Source of the DNA: Bacteroidetes bacterium GWC2_46_850
Lineage (GTDB): Bacteria > Bacteroidota > Bacteroidia > Bacteroidales > Dysgonomonadaceae
Reading direction: 5' to 3'
Length of the DNA: 64,000 bases
NCBI GenBank assembly: GCA_001768325.1
Contig: MENQ01000012.1
Coordinates: 124,001 to 188,000 of the forward strand
A program made the translations under genes and the position numbers. Position 1 is the first letter of the stretch. Each line of letters opens with the position of its first letter. Positions 54,635-63,694 of the stretch are shown one piece after another. The notes under the pieces were generated by a model. That model was given only the letters and a program-made list of their open reading frames with translations. It was not told the DNA's origin and did not search any database.

Positions 54635-55612
54635 TCAGTAACGCCGGTCTCGCATGCTCCGGGAGGTACCGGCTGTAGCGGGTTTTCTTTTGGATAGCCG
54701 GCTGCTGTCGCTACGTTTTACCTCGGGGAGTCGGGTTGCCGTGGATGTTTCTTCCTGTAAGAGGTTCCTTTCAAAGTCGGTCAGTTCCTTTTCAATGCGT
54801 TCCTGTTCGGCCTTCATCTCTTCGGACGTGGAAGTGTACTGCGAGAGGGAGAGGTTGCCGGGATTTCCTGTTTTGTAGATGTCACCCTCATATTTCCGCT
54901 GACGGAAGAAATCATCTATGGTGCCATACAAGCTGTTGTTGAGAGACGAGGTCATCACAGGCATGCGGCGGGTATAGGGCTCAAGTGCACTGTAGGGTAT
55001 CCAGAAGAGCGGGTAGCGGGTGGTGGCGGCATCGGGGGTATCCATACGGTGAAGTACCGGACAAATGGCGAGCGGCATCACCCGGAAAGCGGAGGTGGGG
55101 GTATCTACATAATATAGCTCTTTCAGAAAATATCCCTGCACTTCGCGGGAGGGAACATCGGCATCATTCACCACGATGCTGCCGCTCACGTTTTCATGAT
55201 AGATGTCGAACCGGTCCATAAACTCCTGTAGATTGATCCGATAGGTTTCCGTGAACTCTTCCCGTCCATCGACGTACTCATAGGCAGTAACCGATCCCTT
55301 CTCCAGTAGCCGGAAGATCTGCGAGAAGAGGTTCATTTTCCCGGCAGTGGCTGTCTCCGGGTAATAGAGTGGAGCGTTGGCTTCCCGGGATAGATCGAGG
55401 TACCGGTAGATGATGCGCGACCATCGGGTATTGGCAATGATTTCTTCTCCCTGATCGTTTTGTACCGCGTCGGAGTTGGCCGTAATAGTCGTCTGTTGGC
55501 TGTTTTCACGCTGACGTCGCTGTTCAATTCTTTCCCGTGCGGTGGTTTGCGGGTAAAGGGCAATGACTTGTGCCAGTAAAAGGAGTAGGATGAATATCGT
55601 ACGGGTTATCAT
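54635..55612 (-). CDS. gldN: Type IX secretion ring protein GldN/PorN
   Basis: A 325-residue periplasmic protein with a signal peptide (about residues 1-23). It has the GldN middle motif TRWSRIIYRYLDLSREANAPLYYP read in pieces near residue 65, MNLFSQIFRLLEKGSVTAYEY near 92, and FWIPYSALEPYTRRMP near 198. GldN/PorN pairs with the GldK/PorK lipoprotein to form the rings under the outer membrane that couple the GldLM motor to the translocon. It is the last gene of the cluster; the 72-nt gap to gldM is filled by a TCAGC repeat. Confidence 0.93.
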   Translation of the reverse strand: MITRTIFILLLLLAQVIALYPQTTARERIEQRRQRENSQQTTITANSDAVQNDQGEEIIANTRWSRIIYRYLDLSREANAPLYYPETATAGKMNLFSQIFRLLEKGSVTAYEYVDGREEFTETYRINLQEFMDRFDIYHENVSGSIVVNDADVPSREVQGYFLKELYYVDTPTSAFRVMPLAICPVLHRMDTPDAATTRYPLFWIPYSALEPYTRRMPVMTSSLNNSLYGTIDDFFRQRKYEGDIYKTGNPGNLSLSQYTSTSEEMKAEQERIEKELTDFERNLLQEETSTATRLPEVKRSDSSRLSKRKPATAGTSRSMRDRRY

Positions 55613-55617
55613 AATTC

Positions 55618-55687
55618 TTAGCTATCAGCGTTCAGCGTTCAGCTGTCAGCTTTTGATTTTAACTTTTAGTGTTCAGTTCTCAGCTTA
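55618..55687. repeat. TCAGC repeat tract, copy 2 (gldM-gldN gap)
   Basis: Starts TTAGCTATCAGCGTTCAG and continues with CAGCTGTCAGCTTTT and TCAGTTCTCAGC; runs to the gldM stop codon. Same family as 29427-29466 and 59441-59477. Confidence 0.65.
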
Positions 55688-57235
55688 ATTAATTCTCAGT
55701 TCCATTACTGCGATCTCGCGCTCCGTACCATCGGGGCCGGCAGCACGGACACCAGAGATGTAGAAGTAACTGCCACGGCTAAGCCGTCTGATCTGTTCCC
55801 GCTGTCGGTCGGAGAAGCGGCTGCCATTGGAAACTTCTGGAATGGCATTGCCCATCGAATCGAAAAACACCGTGCGAAAGCTTCTTACCTGAAAGGGTAC
55901 CTGGAGAATGCCGTCGTCGATGGCTGCCTTCAGTCCTTCGCTGCTCAACAGTGCTGACTTGGGGATGCTGCCACTCTTGCGGCTTACCACATTGCCGCTT
56001 GTGTCGCGGTACTCCAAAAAGGGTGTGGGGTCGGGAAGGGCACGCACCCTGAACTGCTGTGAGGCGAGCGGGCGGACAGCACCTCCCGCGGTGCGGGCGG
56101 AGACCGACAGCGTGACATCCTGTCCCACCGCAGCGGGCCGAACCGACCATCTGTTACCTCTGCGGCTCAACTGTCCGTTTGAAATGATGGCATTGATGTC
56201 CTGAGGCGCGAAACCGGGTACGGAGATGGTAATCTCATTGTCGATGCCGGCATAGAGCACATTCATCAACGTGGGGGCGATGGTAGCCATAGGCTCCACC
56301 ACGGTGTAACTGCCAGAAAAGGGATATTGTTTCGATATACCGCTTCTCCCGGCTATCTCCAGGTATCCCTCCAACGGGAAGGTACCAATACTGTTTGCGG
56401 GCAGTGTGAAAGCGCCATTCACGGCTGCGGGCTGCGGTACGCCGTTCAGGGTGAGTAAGGGATGACGGGTGGAGTCTTCTGCTGCAAGGATGACCCTTGC
56501 ATTGTAAGTCCCGCCCTGAATCACTACATCCGATTCCGGGATCAGTCGGGCACTGAGCCTGTTCATCCTGAAATCGTCCACATCCACACTATTCAGAATG
56601 CTTGACAAAGCTTCTCCTTCGGCGGATCGTACATCGTTCTCGATTTTTGTTAGCAGGGTCACTGCCGCTACCAGAGGTATGTTCTCGAAAAATGAAGCTT
56701 CCCAGCTTTTGTTACCTGCTCTGGAAACGGTACCGAGACTTTTCTGAATAATTTTTCTTCGTGCGGAATCAGTTACCAGACCCGCCACTGTCTCCCGGTA
56801 AAGAATGAGCGATTCCCGCAACTTTTTCCCTTCACCTCCAACGGGTGAGAGCATCACCACCGATGCTGCTTCAAGATCTTCCTTGTGTTTGATATGCGTT
56901 ATATCCGCTTTTTTGCCGTCTGCTTGCAGTACCATCTGCAGTTTCAGCCTGGCGATATACTGCGTGAGCGAATCGCTCATGGTACGCACCAGCACACCTT
57001 TGTCGTACCAGCTTCCGGCTTTCTCCCTGTTTTGCAGGTTATATGATTCCAGTTCTTCCATGATCAGATTGTTCCGTTCCTGCATGGTATCGGAGGAGTT
57101 GCGGAGGCTGTCGTCCACCAGACCGAATCCGTCCAGGACCTCGACGGAGACGTTGAGTGCCAGCATGGCGATGAACACCAGGTACATCAGGTTGATCATC
57201 TTCTGACGGGGGGAGTTGGGACTGTTGACTGCCAT
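55685..57235 (-). CDS. gldM: Type IX secretion motor subunit GldM/PorM
   Basis: A 516-residue protein anchored by one N-terminal transmembrane helix (about residues 14-36, in MINLMYLVFIAMLAL) with a large periplasmic part made of a helical domain and Ig-like domains. The N-terminus NSPNSPRQKMINLMYLVFIAMLALNVSVE read in pieces is a GldM signature. With GldL it forms the proton-driven rotary motor that spans the periplasm and powers type IX secretion. The gene begins 12 nt after gldL. Confidence 0.94.
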   Translation of the reverse strand: MAVNSPNSPRQKMINLMYLVFIAMLALNVSVEVLDGFGLVDDSLRNSSDTMQERNNLIMEELESYNLQNREKAGSWYDKGVLVRTMSDSLTQYIARLKLQMVLQADGKKADITHIKHKEDLEAASVVMLSPVGGEGKKLRESLILYRETVAGLVTDSARRKIIQKSLGTVSRAGNKSWEASFFENIPLVAAVTLLTKIENDVRSAEGEALSSILNSVDVDDFRMNRLSARLIPESDVVIQGGTYNARVILAAEDSTRHPLLTLNGVPQPAAVNGAFTLPANSIGTFPLEGYLEIAGRSGISKQYPFSGSYTVVEPMATIAPTLMNVLYAGIDNEITISVPGFAPQDINAIISNGQLSRRGNRWSVRPAAVGQDVTLSVSARTAGGAVRPLASQQFRVRALPDPTPFLEYRDTSGNVVSRKSGSIPKSALLSSEGLKAAIDDGILQVPFQVRSFRTVFFDSMGNAIPEVSNGSRFSDRQREQIRRLSRGSYFYISGVRAAGPDGTEREIAVMELRIN

Positions 57236-57247
57236 GGCGGTTATGCG

Positions 57248-58006
57248 TTATTTCTGATCGGCGGAAGCCTGATTGCCCCGGTTCGGTGTCATGGCCTGCA
57301 GCATGCGGGCATAAGCCGCATTAAGCTCTGTGAGCTGTGCTGCCATTTTCTCTGTTTCCCGTTTAATCACATTTCCTTCGGGCAGGCTGTCGCTGTACAT
57401 CGTGCCGAGACGGGTGAGCCCTCTGTTGATCTGTTCAATGCTGTTGATCTGGCTACTGACTTCCTTCAACTGAAGTTCATAGAGGCTATTCAGACCGGAA
57501 AGGGTTCGGTTCAAGTTCCCCAGTTGTTTCTCGTAGGTGTCGGCCTGGGTTGAAAACAGGGAGAGGTCATCTGCGCTGCTCCTGTATTCGGTGGTTCCGT
57601 GGGGTGCGTGGGGGAGTGCGGTTGCGGAAGCCTCCGAAACGGGGTATTGTTGCATGCCGGCAAAGGACGACGATGTACTGTGGGACGTACTCGTGCCCTG
57701 GGTGAGAATGTCGGGACTATCGGTGGACTGCTCAGCGGCTTGTCCGTTGCCGAGTGCGGGAAATACTTGCTCCCAGGGGTAATCGCGTACGGGCGTATCG
57801 AAGGCAGAGAGGATGAAGACAATCACCTCGGTGACCATCCCGATAAAGAGCATCTCGTTACCGAATGGAAAGTGGAGCAGTTTGAACATGGCGCCCAGGA
57901 TCACCAAGGCTGCGCCAAAACTGTAGGCAAAGTGGATTGTTCGCTTGCCATTTTCGGTCTGCAGAAAGCGTTCCAACCTGTTTTTGTATCTTTTGTATGC
58001 GTTCAT
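57248..58006 (-). CDS. gldL: Type IX secretion motor subunit GldL/PorL
   Basis: A 252-residue inner-membrane protein. Two transmembrane helices lie near residues 27-44 and 52-69; the second contains Glu60 in IGMVTEVIVF, matching the membrane-buried glutamate that is essential for the motor (Glu49 in Flavobacterium johnsoniae GldL). The motif between the helices, FKLLHFPFGNEML, is typical. The C-terminal cytoplasmic part is helical and Ser/Thr/Gln-rich. It uses the proton gradient to turn GldM. Start is 27 nt after the gldK stop. Confidence 0.94.
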   Translation of the reverse strand: MNAYKRYKNRLERFLQTENGKRTIHFAYSFGAALVILGAMFKLLHFPFGNEMLFIGMVTEVIVFILSAFDTPVRDYPWEQVFPALGNGQAAEQSTDSPDILTQGTSTSHSTSSSFAGMQQYPVSEASATALPHAPHGTTEYRSSADDLSLFSTQADTYEKQLGNLNRTLSGLNSLYELQLKEVSSQINSIEQINRGLTRLGTMYSDSLPEGNVIKRETEKMAAQLTELNAAYARMLQAMTPNRGNQASADQK

Positions 58007-58033
58007 ATCGATCTATGTTGTGGGTCGTATATA

Positions 58034-59425
58034 TTATCTGCTGCCGGCGGTCTGTGTACGCACGCACCGGAAGCCGATCCATGATCGCCCCTTGTCACGT
58101 GCTTCGCTGTCGCGCATATCAGAACGGATAAAGGTGGCGATATCTTTCCAGGAACCTCCCTTGACTACTTTCTGCTTCAGTGGAGTGGGGTCATCATCTT
58201 TGACACGGGTACTGTATTCCGGATTCAGGTCGCTCATCAGCGTATTTCCCGATGCGGTGTAGGAGGTCGATGTCCACTCGGCTGCGTTGCCGGCCATATC
58301 GTAGAGCCCGAACTGGTTGGGTTTGAAACTCCTGACTTTTGCCGGGATCAGGTGGTTGTCTGCTGCATAGGCTCCGTCGCCGGGATTGAAGTTGGCCTGG
58401 TAGCAGCCGCTCTCACTGGTCGTGCCATCTGAACTCCATGGATAGATATTGTCGGAATTGGCATTGCGTGCTGCCAGTTCCCATTCGGCCTCGGTGGGAA
58501 GGCGGTACTTCTCAATCTGTACCCCAGCACGGTTCACACTACGGCGCAGAAACATCGTGCGCCACTCGCAGAAGGCGGAGGCCTGCTCCCAGGTGACACC
58601 CACCACCGGATGGTGCGCATAGGCGGGGTTGGCAAAATAATTGCGGAGATAATATTCGTTGTGGGCTTGCGGAAAGTCGTTCACCCAGCAGGTGGTATCG
58701 GGATAGATGTTGACGATGCGGGTGTGAACGAAATCGTAGAGGCTGCTCAGTGGCCGGGTGAGGGTCTGGTTGATGACCTGCCCATCGGGGGTGACGAAGG
58801 CGGTATCTTTCGATATCAGCGGCGCATTGGGAGCGTTACCCTCCAGGAAGGGTCGGTATTCACTCCGGGCCGCCATGGCTTCATCGAACCATTCGTAGCG
58901 AAAGTTGAGCTGGGTGGCATCGAGCATCTTCACACCGGTGATGGGATGAGTTTTGTAAAGGCTGTTGATGGCGGCCTCCTCCTCTTCGGTGTTGCGGCTC
59001 CATGGAATGGGGACAGACCAGTTGAGGCGGGGTGTGACCGGGTCGCCGAATTCGTCTTCGGTGATCTTATAAAAGTCGTCGCCTGCATAACGCGGATCGG
59101 CCATCCGTTCACGGATGATGGAGTCGCGTACCCAGTAGACAAACTGTTTGTACTGTGAGTTGGTAATCTCCGTTTCGTCCATCCAGAAATTATCCACCGA
59201 GATACCCCTGGTGGGGATGGTAATACCCCAGAGCGAGTCAGTCTCCCCGGGACCCATGGTGATGGAGCCGCGGGTCACAAGCACCATGTTGTAGGGAGTG
59301 GGTTCATCCCATACCCTGCCGACCGGAACGCCGGTGAGTTCTCCGCCCACGCTGCTCCCGATGCCACGCCGGCCACAGGAGAGGAGAGCGCCCAGTATCA
59401 GGATGATGATCAGATATTGTTTCAT
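58034..59425 (-). CDS. gldK: Type IX secretion lipoprotein GldK/PorK
   Basis: A 463-residue outer-membrane lipoprotein: the lipobox ends LLSC with lipidated Cys17. The body is a formylglycine-generating-enzyme/SUMF1-like fold without obvious catalytic role, with NFWMDETEITNSQYKQF near residue 97, RLPTEAEWELAARNA near 316, and GNAAEWTSTSY with VVKGGSWKD toward the end. With GldN it builds the ring in the T9SS. The divergent repeat-rich gap to porP is 275 nt, so porP may not always be cotranscribed. Confidence 0.94.
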   Translation of the reverse strand: MKQYLIIILILGALLSCGRRGIGSSVGGELTGVPVGRVWDEPTPYNMVLVTRGSITMGPGETDSLWGITIPTRGISVDNFWMDETEITNSQYKQFVYWVRDSIIRERMADPRYAGDDFYKITEDEFGDPVTPRLNWSVPIPWSRNTEEEEAAINSLYKTHPITGVKMLDATQLNFRYEWFDEAMAARSEYRPFLEGNAPNAPLISKDTAFVTPDGQVINQTLTRPLSSLYDFVHTRIVNIYPDTTCWVNDFPQAHNEYYLRNYFANPAYAHHPVVGVTWEQASAFCEWRTMFLRRSVNRAGVQIEKYRLPTEAEWELAARNANSDNIYPWSSDGTTSESGCYQANFNPGDGAYAADNHLIPAKVRSFKPNQFGLYDMAGNAAEWTSTSYTASGNTLMSDLNPEYSTRVKDDDPTPLKQKVVKGGSWKDIATFIRSDMRDSEARDKGRSWIGFRCVRTQTAGSR

Positions 59426-59440
59426 TGGGTTTATATTTTT

Positions 59441-59477
59441 TAGCTGTCAGGACTCAGGAGTCAGATGTCAGCTTTTT
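59441..59477. repeat. TCAGC repeat tract, copy 3 (upstream of gldK)
   Basis: TTAGCTGTCAGGACTCAG followed by GAGTCAGATGTCAGCTTTTT. Same layout as the copies at 29427 and 55618: an AGCT start, several TCAG words and a CAGCTTTTT end. Confidence 0.65.
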
Positions 59478-59667
59478 TGGAGCAAATTTTATACATTCAG
59501 CGGTTTGTTGTTAATGTTCGACTTTCATCAAAATATCAGCATATCAACCTATCTTTAAATCAGTAAATCAGTTTCTCTGGTGTTCAGCGCAGTCCTCAGT
59601 TATTCTTTGGGAACCTGTCCGACGAAGGTTTCGTAAAAAGAGAAGGTTGCGAAGCGATCTCATTGTC

Positions 59668-59699
59668 TCATTGTCTCATTGGCATATCATCACATTCAT
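59668..59699. repeat. Short repeat tract after porP, matching the one after pheT
   Basis: TCTCATTGTCTCATTGGCAT then ATCATCACATT; the 19-base core differs by one base from the tract at 10120-10138, and both lie directly at the end of a minus-strand gene. Confidence 0.5.
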
Positions 59700-59700
59700 C

Positions 59701-60675
59701 TCACAGCAGCCGGATACTCTTTTGGGGCGGTAGTTTCGGCTTGAAATAATCGAGCGGAAAATCATACCGGACGTAGAGCTCATGGCTCCCCTTACTGATT
59801 CTTCCAGTGCCGACGGTATGTTTGTTGTAGGCATATCCCATTTCCAGTCCCTGAAAAGTAGCACTGCCAAAAACGACATATCCGTCGCGGGGCGACCAGC
59901 TAAATCCGCCCGAGAACTGTTTGTCGTATTCCAGACGCAGTGTTGCCTGCACCAATGTCTCACTGAAATCAGACTGTACCCACACCATCGGCTGTAATAC
60001 CAACGGATAAAACAGTGCGATATTGTATCCGGCCATAAAATTTATGGAGCGGGGAATGGTGGTGCGAGTCGAGTCGTTCTGCAAGTCGGTGGTCACAGAA
60101 TCACTCGAAGCATAAAATCGGGGTTGGGTGATATGCAGCAACGAGAGGCCGGCAAATCCCTGCCTGCCGCTCCAGGCGATACCGGCATTCAAATCGGGTA
60201 GCTGCCTGTCCGCCGGATCCACACGCACTACACCCCGCTTGCCGATAGCTGATTCGGGAAGGATATGCCGACTCCCTGCATCAAACTTCAGACTGTAGAT
60301 GCCCGCCTGCAACCCTATCTGCAGGGCGCCGTGCCCCATCTCCCTGCGGTAGCTGTATTGTCCGGCCAACAGTGTGTTGCGGAGCGATCCCATCTGTTCG
60401 CCGTAGACCACGATGCCTGCACCATGTCGCCTGCGAAGAAACTCAATCGGCAGATCGGCCGTAAAAACCACTTTCTGCGGTGCATTTTCTATGCCGGCCC
60501 ACTCATACCTGTAGGCTGACGCAGTGCGTATCTGCTCCGTGGCACCCGCAAAAGCAGGGTTGTAGAAACCCTTCACCGTCCAATAGTGACTGAACGGTGC
60601 ATCCCACTGTGCCTGTACCGGCCAGATGCAGTACAGCAGAAAGAACGATATAAAAGGGAGTCGCCTTTTTCCCAT
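59701..60675 (-). CDS. porP: PorP/SprF family type IX secretion outer-membrane protein
   Basis: A 324-residue outer-membrane protein with a signal peptide (about residues 1-22, ending VQAQ). Directly after it comes PFSHYWTVKGFYNPAFAG, the PorP/SprF hallmark (NPAFAG). The rest alternates in the manner of a beta-barrel and includes YEWAGI and the conserved Gly-rich strands. The PorP subfamily helps to anchor or attach T9SS products and components. It is the first gene of the porP-gldK-gldL-gldM-gldN arrangement known from Porphyromonas gingivalis. Confidence 0.9.
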   Translation of the reverse strand: MGKRRLPFISFFLLYCIWPVQAQWDAPFSHYWTVKGFYNPAFAGATEQIRTASAYRYEWAGIENAPQKVVFTADLPIEFLRRRHGAGIVVYGEQMGSLRNTLLAGQYSYRREMGHGALQIGLQAGIYSLKFDAGSRHILPESAIGKRGVVRVDPADRQLPDLNAGIAWSGRQGFAGLSLLHITQPRFYASSDSVTTDLQNDSTRTTIPRSINFMAGYNIALFYPLVLQPMVWVQSDFSETLVQATLRLEYDKQFSGGFSWSPRDGYVVFGSATFQGLEMGYAYNKHTVGTGRISKGSHELYVRYDFPLDYFKPKLPPQKSIRLL

Positions 60676-60730
60676 TGTATCAATAACTGAAAAAGAGCAA
60701 AAAAATTGTGCGTATCGGGAAAGGAATCTG

Positions 60731-60738
60731 TAAATTTG
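60731..60738 (+). promoter_or_regulatory. -7 box (TAAATTTG) for the SGNH gene
   Basis: TAAATTTG, with TTG at 60706-60708 about 22 nt upstream as a possible -33 box; the SGNH start is 62 nt downstream. Confidence 0.5.
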
Positions 60739-60799
60739 TACGATACATTTTTATAATTACTGTTTCAGGCACTTTAAAACACATGAAAATTCACTCAGC

Positions 60800-62533
60800 A
60801 TGATCACAATAAAGAAAAGTATAATTCTTACGCTCAGTCTTTTGCTTGCTTTCAGCGCTGCAGCACAAACAACATGGTATAACCCCGTGGAAGAAGATTT
60901 TCCGGTTATTCAGAATCAGGGATGGACAGGAGAGATCGGAAAAAGCTACCAACGCCTGCCGGACAGGGCAAAGGAGGTTGTCCGAAAGAACGTCTGGAAT
61001 TTATCCGGCAATTCGGCAGGACTAGCCATTCATTTTTACACCAATGCTGAAAGAATTGAAGTACGGTATGGTGTGAACGGCACTCTGGCAATGAACCATA
61101 TGCCGGCAACAGGAAAGTCGGGTGTCGATTTATACGCAATTGATCCGGATGGCCGATGGCGAATTCTCACCGACAAATTTGCTTTCGGCGATACCATCAC
61201 CTATACCTACGGAAATCTCAAGCAGAGTGATTATCATAAAAAAGGGTTCGAATATAGACTTTACCTGCCTTTATATAACAGTGTTACGTGGATGGAAATT
61301 GGTGTTCCGGATTCAGCCGCATTCTCCTTTGTACCCGTACTGAAAGAAAAACCGATTGTCGTGTACGGTACCTCTATCGCACAGGGAGGATGTGCGTCGC
61401 GCCCTGCGATGGGGTGGACAAACATTCTTTCCCGAAAGATGGATCTGCCGGTCATCAATCTGGCTTTTTCAGGGAATGGCCCGCTGGAGAAGGAGATGGT
61501 CGATTTAATCAGTGAACTCGACGCAGCCATGGTTGTCTATGACTGTCTGCCCAATATGGGCTATCTTACAACGGATGAAGTGAAGAGTAGAACCGCCTAC
61601 GGCATATCAGCGATACGCGAAAAAAGTGATCTCCCTATTCTTATTGTGGATCATATCGGTTACCGGAACGCCGGAATGAACATCCACAGCAAAGAATCGG
61701 CCGACCGGCTAAACATCGCCTCACGCGAAGTATACGACTCATTGAAAGCTGCAGGTGTGAAAGATCTGTATCACCTGCATCAGGATAGCATCCACTTCCC
61801 GGACGACGGGTGTGTGGACAACATTCATCCCAATGACCTGGGGATGCAGGTATATGCCGATGCGTATGAAAAGATGATCCGCCTGATACTCCATATGCCG
61901 GCGGGAAATTCAGCAACGACCCGACCTGTCAGCCAGAGACGCGAACCGGATATTTACGAATGGAAAAAAAGACACCATGATAAACTGGCGGCGATTGAAT
62001 TAAATCGGCCCAGGAAGGTGATTATCGGCAACTCAATCATCCACTACTGGAATGATGAACCGGGCAGGACAAATGGACCGGAGAGCTGGCGCACATTGAT
62101 GGAACCGGGAGGCTTTTTCAATCTGGGCTGCGGTTGGGACAGAATAGAAAATATCCTGTGGAGAGTTTACCACGGTGAACTGGATGGATACAGGGCTGAG
62201 GAGGTTATACTGATGATTGGGACAAACAACATTGGACTGAACAGCGACAAGGAGATTGTGGAGGGACTACAATTCCTTTTGACACAGATTACGGCCAGAC
62301 AGCCCGATGCAGTGCTAAAAGTGGTGGGTATTCTCCCCCGTAGATCAGCGGAGGAGAGGATCACAGAGCTAAATAAACAGATTGCGGCTATGTCTGAGCA
62401 GCACGGCTGGCTTTTTATCGATGCAGGGGAGAGGCTTACTAAGAATGGTCGGATTGATGAATCCTTCTTCACAGATGGTTTACACCCCAATGAGAAAGGA
62501 TATGCGCTGATTGCACCCTTATTGGTTCCCTAA
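60800..62533 (+). CDS. Exported protein with two SGNH/GDSL hydrolase domains
   Basis: A 577-residue protein with a signal peptide (about residues 1-22, ending SAAAQ). A beta-rich N-terminal domain (25-180) matches the SGNH-hydrolase N-terminal type. Then come two separate SGNH domains: the first (about 184-365) has nucleophile Ser192 in VVYGTSIAQGG and the histidine His343 in DNIHPNDLG; the second (about 400-577) has Ser412 in IIGNSIIHYW, GTNN and His562 in GLHPNEKGY. Both look catalytically intact. Such enzymes remove acetyl or other acyl groups from carbohydrates. A two-active-site esterase is a plausible role; the substrate is unknown. It converges with the VOC gene. Confidence 0.85.
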   Translation: MITIKKSIILTLSLLLAFSAAAQTTWYNPVEEDFPVIQNQGWTGEIGKSYQRLPDRAKEVVRKNVWNLSGNSAGLAIHFYTNAERIEVRYGVNGTLAMNHMPATGKSGVDLYAIDPDGRWRILTDKFAFGDTITYTYGNLKQSDYHKKGFEYRLYLPLYNSVTWMEIGVPDSAAFSFVPVLKEKPIVVYGTSIAQGGCASRPAMGWTNILSRKMDLPVINLAFSGNGPLEKEMVDLISELDAAMVVYDCLPNMGYLTTDEVKSRTAYGISAIREKSDLPILIVDHIGYRNAGMNIHSKESADRLNIASREVYDSLKAAGVKDLYHLHQDSIHFPDDGCVDNIHPNDLGMQVYADAYEKMIRLILHMPAGNSATTRPVSQRREPDIYEWKKRHHDKLAAIELNRPRKVIIGNSIIHYWNDEPGRTNGPESWRTLMEPGGFFNLGCGWDRIENILWRVYHGELDGYRAEEVILMIGTNNIGLNSDKEIVEGLQFLLTQITARQPDAVLKVVGILPRRSAEERITELNKQIAAMSEQHGWLFIDAGERLTKNGRIDESFFTDGLHPNEKGYALIAPLLVP

Positions 62534-62557
62534 ACAGCGTGCTTCCCTGTCTGGCTC

Positions 62558-63652
62558 TCACAAACTCTCCGGTTTTACCCGCATAAAACGAAGCATGCCC
62601 AGCATCCATTTGGGAAGGGACTTCTCGGGATCACGTTTACGGAGGTCGAGATAAAGGTTCAGTTTTTTCATGAGCGGAATCTTGTGTGCTTCCACCAGTT
62701 CAATCAAGGTGCCATCGGGATCTTCAATGTATGCAAACTGGCCGGCTGCTTCGCCCATATCGAAAGACTCCCCCTCCTTGAAGCTCCGGGAGCTGTCGAC
62801 CGTGAAGGGGTAGCCCATCTCTTCGCATTTGCTGCGCAATGCGTTGGTATTGCGGACATCGAAGCATATCTGGATAAATCCCGGGTCGCCCCAGTAACGT
62901 CCTTCGTAGATCTTGCGCGGTGTGCGGTCGAGGGCCTGCACCAGTTCTATATATGATTGGCCAAACAGTTCGCTGAAACTGCCCTTGCGTGGTTTGCTGT
63001 GTGAAAGGATACGGCGGCGAAACAGACCTTCACCTGCGGGGAGTGCCTTCAGATCGTCGAAAGTGCCTGTTTTCTCAGCTACAATCACGTCATAGCCAAG
63101 GATATCGCGGTAGATGGGCATGGCTTTGTCTATATCGGTCACCCCGATCATGGCACCGGCAATGCCGCCGGTAAGTCGTTTCTCATCCCGATAGACAGAA
63201 GGTTCGTGAATGATCTGAAAGATATTGCCAAAGATATCCTTCATGAAAAAAGTCGCATGTCCGTCGATGCCATCAGTAAGTCTCCCCAGAATATGGATAT
63301 TTTTTTTCCTGCTGAACAACTCGTATGTTTTTACCACATCACGACTTTTAATCTTGGCTGCAAACACACCCAGATCGCCCGCCTGAATCTCAAAACTGAT
63401 GGGTTGCGGTTTACGCTCGGCGTATTGCCATATTTCAAAACCGCCTCCTCCCTGCATGTTCAGTGCAATGGCTGCCCGTCGTTTCTGAGGTAACCCGCCT
63501 GTATAGGGCAGCATCAGCTCAGCTACCTTGTCATCCTCGAGGATGCGGATGTCCATATTGAAAACATCGATATAATATTTCCATGCTTCGGCAAAGTTTT
63601 CCACGCCGATGCCAATCTGCTGTATGCCGGCAATGTTGTATTTATTTTCCAT
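62558..63652 (-). CDS. Double-VOC (glyoxalase fold) protein
   Basis: A 364-residue cytoplasmic protein; the start at 63652 (MENKYNIAGIQQIGIGV) is chosen because it begins at the first VOC strand, though an upstream ATG exists. Two VOC domains in tandem: about residues 5-140 and 155-320, as in 4-hydroxyphenylpyruvate dioxygenase-like and other bidentate metal enzymes. Candidate metal ligands are Glu/His positions in DPDGTLIELVEAH at the end of the second domain. The reaction is unknown. The SDR gene starts upstream on the same strand and ends 43 nt before this start, so an operon is likely. Confidence 0.82.
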   Translation of the reverse strand: MENKYNIAGIQQIGIGVENFAEAWKYYIDVFNMDIRILEDDKVAELMLPYTGGLPQKRRAAIALNMQGGGGFEIWQYAERKPQPISFEIQAGDLGVFAAKIKSRDVVKTYELFSRKKNIHILGRLTDGIDGHATFFMKDIFGNIFQIIHEPSVYRDEKRLTGGIAGAMIGVTDIDKAMPIYRDILGYDVIVAEKTGTFDDLKALPAGEGLFRRRILSHSKPRKGSFSELFGQSYIELVQALDRTPRKIYEGRYWGDPGFIQICFDVRNTNALRSKCEEMGYPFTVDSSRSFKEGESFDMGEAAGQFAYIEDPDGTLIELVEAHKIPLMKKLNLYLDLRKRDPEKSLPKWMLGMLRFMRVKPESL

Positions 63653-63694
63653 ATGTGTTATCTTTTGAGGGAGTGTGTTGTTACACAACTTGAA

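Larger units (their letters stand above)
59426..59700. other. Repeat-rich gap between gldK and porP
   Basis: 275 nt without a reading frame. It holds a TCAGC repeat near gldK (59441-59477), short tandem words ATCAGTAAATCAG near 59558-59571 and TGTCTCAT repeated at 59664-59679, then the ATTGGCATATCATCACATT tract that abuts the porP stop. Confidence 0.5.
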
